Assembly: GCA_947588805.1 (NCBI GenBank)
Contig: CANPYR010000009.1
Location: forward strand, 1 to 58,252
Reading direction: 5' to 3'
DNA: 58,252 nucleotides
From: an uncultured Clostridia bacterium
GTDB taxonomy: Bacteria > Bacillota > Clostridia > Oscillospirales > Ruminococcaceae
A program made the translations under genes and the position numbers. Shown one piece after another: positions 56,211 to 58,252 of this stretch. The notes beneath the pieces are model-generated. The model worked only from the letters and a program-made list of their open reading frames with translations, was not told the DNA's origin and ran no database searches. Every line of letters starts with the position of its first letter. The stretch's first letter is position 1.

Positions 56211-56275
56211 CGGAGCATTTTTTGATCTGCCGCACCCCGAGGATTTTCGGGGAACCACTACAGTATGCTCCGAGT
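56211..56275 (-). promoter_or_regulatory. Structured leader of rpsB, candidate S2 autoregulatory element
   Basis: CGGAGCAT (minus 56272-56265) pairs with ATGCTCCG (56218-56211) and encloses a CCCCGA/TCGGGG hairpin. It lies 45 bases before the rpsB start. Ribosomal protein leaders with this layout often bind the encoded protein; binding by S2 is inference. Confidence 0.55.
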
Positions 56276-56290
56276 GTGAATTACCGAATG

Positions 56291-56319
56291 ATTATAACAC
56301 ATTCCGAGAAAAAATGCAA
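56291..56319 (-). promoter_or_regulatory. rpsB promoter
   Basis: Minus strand TTGCAT (56319-56314), 17-base spacer, TATAAT (56296-56291). Confidence 0.75.
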
Positions 56320-56334
56320 GGGGTTTTTTAAAAA

Positions 56335-57110
56335 AACTTTCAGCGAATAGAAATTAGAGATTAGAGGGTTAGAGGATAGAGGTCGGAGACTGGACTTTAG
56401 CGTTTTAAATCAATAGAAAGTGCTGAAAATCCAGAAAGTGCAGGGTAGGTGGGATTTATTTGGCCGGGAGGTTTGTGGATTATCCGGATTTTCCACACAA
56501 TTAGCCTTATCGTGCTTAAAATCCATAAAATCCATGAGAGTTCGAGATAAAAATTCTATGATTTAATTTTGCGCTGTGGTGTATTAAAGTGCATTTTGCC
56601 TTTATAGTTTCATGAACTTTCAGCACATTCAGCACTTTCTGTTGGTCTAAAGTGTTAAAGCCGCGGCTTCGATCTCTATCTTCTAACCGTCTAACATTCT
56701 ATCCTCTATCATGAACTTTCTGCACTTTCCGCACTTTCTGTTGGGCTAAAGCGTTAAAGCTCCGTCCCCGACCTCTATCTTCTAACGCTCTAACATTCTA
56801 ACTTCTATCGTGCACTTTCCGCCCTTTCTGTTAGATTAAAGCGTTAAAGCCGCGGCTTCGATCTCTATCTTCTAACCGTCTAACATTCTATCCTCTATCA
56901 TGAACTTTCTGCACTTTCCGCACTTTCTGTTGGGCTAAAGCGTTAAAGCTCCGTCCCCGACCTCTATCTTCTAACGCTCTAACATTCTAACTTCTATCGT
57001 GCACTTTCCGCACTTTCTACCGGTTTAGAGCATTAAAGCCACGCCCACGACCTCTATCTTCTAACGCTCTAACCCTCTATCCTCTAAAACGCCAAAGCCA
57101 ACGGTTTTTT
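56335..57110. repeat. Tandem repeat array with 189-bp higher-order unit
   Basis: Two unit types, A (99 bp) and B (90 bp), alternate: A at 56648, B at 56747, A at 56837, B at 56936, then a partial related unit from 57026. Each unit holds TAAAGCGTTAAAGC, a TCTATCT/TCTAACN heptamer run and a CACTTTC-rich part (GCACTTTCCGCACTTTCTG). A short heptamer array (56347-56386) lies before it. No gene or known element is seen, and 56400-56640 is plain AT-rich sequence. Confidence 0.85.
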
Positions 57111-57173
57111 AGGCCGTCGGCTTCTTGGCGCGTGTGATTTTGAGATTTTGAGATTTTGAGATTGTAAGATTTC

Positions 57174-57347
57174 TTACTTCTTATTAGCGTCGGTCTCCTC
57201 CTTGGCGAGTACCACGTTTTCTATCGAACGGTTATAGATACGCTCGTTTTGAGGGTTCGTGACGTTGTCGGTTATCGGGCATTCGGTGTAAAGCGGGATC
57301 ACCCTCCCGCGGGGTTTATAGATCTTAAGCTCTTCGTTTTTCTTCAT
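57174..57347 (-). CDS. Small hypothetical protein
   Basis: 57 residues from the ATG at 57347 behind GGAGGT; a longer frame to 57386 lacks a ribosome site. It is basic at the start (MKKNEELKIYKPRGRVIPLY) and polar after; there is no membrane segment. It does not resemble a family I know. It lies between the repeat array and the tRNA, on the other strand. Confidence 0.55.
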   Translation of the reverse strand: MKKNEELKIYKPRGRVIPLYTECPITDNVTNPQNERIYNRSIENVVLAKEETDANKK

Positions 57348-57404
57348 AAAAATACCTCCGAAAAAAGTTGATAATATTTTGTACAAATTTTTTTCGGATA
57401 TCCG

Positions 57405-57433
57405 TTGACAATTGAAAATAATTGTGGTAATAT
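57405..57433 (+). promoter_or_regulatory. tRNA-Leu promoter
   Basis: TTGACA at 57405-57410, 17-base spacer, TAATAT at 57428-57433. Confidence 0.7.
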
Positions 57434-57477
57434 ATTAAAAGACTTCCGGAGAAAGAGGAGTTATCAAAGAAAAAAGC

Positions 57478-57564
57478 GCCGCTGTGGTGAAATTGGCAGA
57501 CACATGGGACTTAAAATCCCCCGCCCTTAAAAGCGTGCCGGTTCGAGTCCGGCCAGCGGCACCA
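57478..57564 (+). tRNA. tRNA-Leu (UAA)
   Basis: 87 bases including an encoded CCA. The acceptor stem GCCGCTG pairs with CAGCGGC. The anticodon loop CTTAAAA gives UAA. A long class II variable arm (CGCCCTTAAAAGCG) is present, and the T arm has GGTTCGAGTCC. It decodes UUA and UUG leucine codons. The downstream hairpin is its terminator. The genes after it look phage- or ICE-like, so it may be an integration site. Confidence 0.95.
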
Positions 57565-57572
57565 AACCAGTA

Positions 57573-57624
57573 TAATCCGAACCTGTTCCCAATCGGCGAC
57601 ACGTTCGGATTATTGGTTTTCTTT
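57573..57624 (+). terminator. tRNA-Leu terminator
   Basis: ATAATCCGAAC (57572-57582) pairs with GTTCGGATTAT (57603-57613), followed by TGGTTTTCTTT. Confidence 0.75.
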
Positions 57625-57720
57625 GACAGATATGAAATAACTCACTTCAGAAACGGCAAGAAAATTTTGCCCACCTCAAAGCCTCGGGGTTCGCGAAAGA
57701 AAAAACTGACATAGTAAAAA

Positions 57721-57753
57721 ACAGGCGCACCGCTCGGTACGCCTGTATTTTTT
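57721..57753. terminator. Bidirectional hairpin terminator
   Basis: CAGGCG..ACC (from 57722) pairs with GGT..CGCCTG (to 57745). T-rich sequence follows on both strands. It ends the small gene at 57756-57929. Confidence 0.7.
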
Positions 57754-57755
57754 AT

Positions 57756-57929
57756 TCAATTTTTCTGCATCTTGTTTTCTTCCTGCTGCCGCTTCCACTC
57801 GGCGAACTCGCGCTGACCCTCCTCGCTTTCGTAAAACGCGATGATGTCGGGTAACAGACAGCGAGCGATCGCCTCAATTTTATGCTGCGGTATGGCAGTG
57901 TTGTTGACCAATTTTTTTCGTCTGCTCAA
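57756..57929 (-). CDS. Small phage/ICE-like protein
   Basis: 57 residues from a TTG at 57929 (a frame from 57941 also exists). GGAGGT lies about 5 bases before the TTG. It starts LSRRKKLVNNTAIPQHKIEA; the middle (CLLPDIIAFYESEEGQREFAEW) is conserved-looking in clostridial mobile elements, with an unknown role. It sits opposite to the tRNA, with a terminator between. Confidence 0.55.
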   Translation of the reverse strand: MSRRKKLVNNTAIPQHKIEAIARCLLPDIIAFYESEEGQREFAEWKRQQEENKMQKN

Positions 57930-58012
57930 AAGTACCTCCAAGACTTTACAAGATGCAATTTTCCTCGGCTTCCGATTTCACTTAGTTTATCACCTCCTCG
58001 ATAAATTTCTGA

Positions 58013-58225
58013 TTACCTCGTCCTCTTTTGCCAGATGATTTCATATCCGAGTGCGTCTGCAAGCTCGACGGCTTCTTTATACCGTAGAGATTCGCGGTTC
58101 AGCTTGCCCGAAAAATTTGAAACGCTGTCGCTCCAACCGTAGTCAGTTGCCAGCTTGTCCACGGCTTCCTGCATAGTGAACCCTGCACGGACGATGTTTG
58201 CTTTGATTTCGTTTCTGATACTCAT
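58013..58225 (-). CDS. Small DUF6471-like protein, phage/ICE type
   Basis: 70 residues, AGGAGGA before the ATG. MSIRNEIKANIVRAGFTMQE, LATDYGWSDSVSNFSGKLNR and EAVELADALGYEI fit a helical Cro/CI-like fold of the DUF6471 kind, seen near integrases and in phages. It may bind DNA, but a regulator role is inference. The element it belongs to would extend beyond the window. Confidence 0.6.
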   Translation of the reverse strand: MSIRNEIKANIVRAGFTMQEAVDKLATDYGWSDSVSNFSGKLNRESLRYKEAVELADALGYEIIWQKRTR

Positions 58226-58252
58226 AAATTCCTCCTAAAAATTATTTTTGCT

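Noticed and set aside
56335-57110. CRISPR array
   Set aside because: The repeats are 90-99 bp units without unique spacers of constant length, and no cas genes are present in the window.
57565-57755. Phage attachment site at the tRNA-Leu 3' end
   Set aside because: The small genes beyond it look phage- or ICE-like, but I found no repeat of the tRNA 3' end within the window; the other end would lie outside.

Overview
The window looks like a chromosome segment of an anaerobic Clostridia-type Firmicute, probably Oscillospirales/Ruminococcaceae-like. The reasons are: strong Shine-Dalgarno sites with frequent TTG starts; many near-consensus TTGACA-17-TATAAT promoters; a SAM-I riboswitch; AgrC/LytTR, BlaI/M56, YtrA-type, WYL, DUF4364 and DUF896 genes; and a surface protein ending in an APNTG sorting-like tail. 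The genus cannot be fixed from the sequence alone.

Layout. 1-1.6 kb is the end of a prophage-like module: the tape-measure C-terminus and three small genes. 1.7-2.0 kb holds a promoter and terminator with no gene between them. 2.2-4.8 kb is a SAM-riboswitch operon (Nudix, metK, comEA-like). 4.9-9.9 kb is uvrBA. 10.2-16.4 kb has GTP-type PEP carboxykinase, a lipoprotein esterase, and a metal-efflux ATPase with its ArsR repressor. 16.4-22.8 kb is an F-type ATP synthase operon with no separate delta gene; the delta C-terminal domain appears fused to alpha, and subunit c carries a signal peptide. 22.8-32.9 kb holds housekeeping genes (ECF S component, yebC, rpiB, DUF402, tsaB, tsaE, dCMP deaminase, rsmE, a phosphatase, yfbR-like, DUF4364), one MITE-like element and two low-complexity surface or membrane proteins. 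32.9-45.1 kb has pcrA, mgtE with a structured leader, an Agr-like two-component system beside a propeller/solute-binding lipoprotein, a repeat protein with an RRXRR/PLMP-like head, and WYL and DUF896 genes.

45.3-49.5 kb is accessory DNA: a broken large serine recombinase, non-coding debris, and a GntR/ABC/DUF3592 operon that ends in a 31-residue membrane peptide. 49.5-52.2 kb is a BlaI/M56 sensor pair with clear operators. 52.6-56.3 kb has rsmA, an unknown gene, a frameshifted remnant, tsf and rpsB with a structured leader. 56.3-57.1 kb is a tandem repeat array. A tRNA-Leu(UAA) at 57.5 kb is followed by small phage- or ICE-like genes on the opposite strand.

Intergenic gaps carry a recurrent family of 7-bp tandem arrays (TCAGARR, TTAGTAR, TCTAWCN types), seen at more than ten places. 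The strongest leads for something undescribed are the delta-alpha fusion with a secreted-type subunit c, the RRXRR/PLMP-headed repeat protein, the mgtE leader with its overlapping small ORF, and the heptamer arrays. All calls come from reading the sequence; no database search was run.
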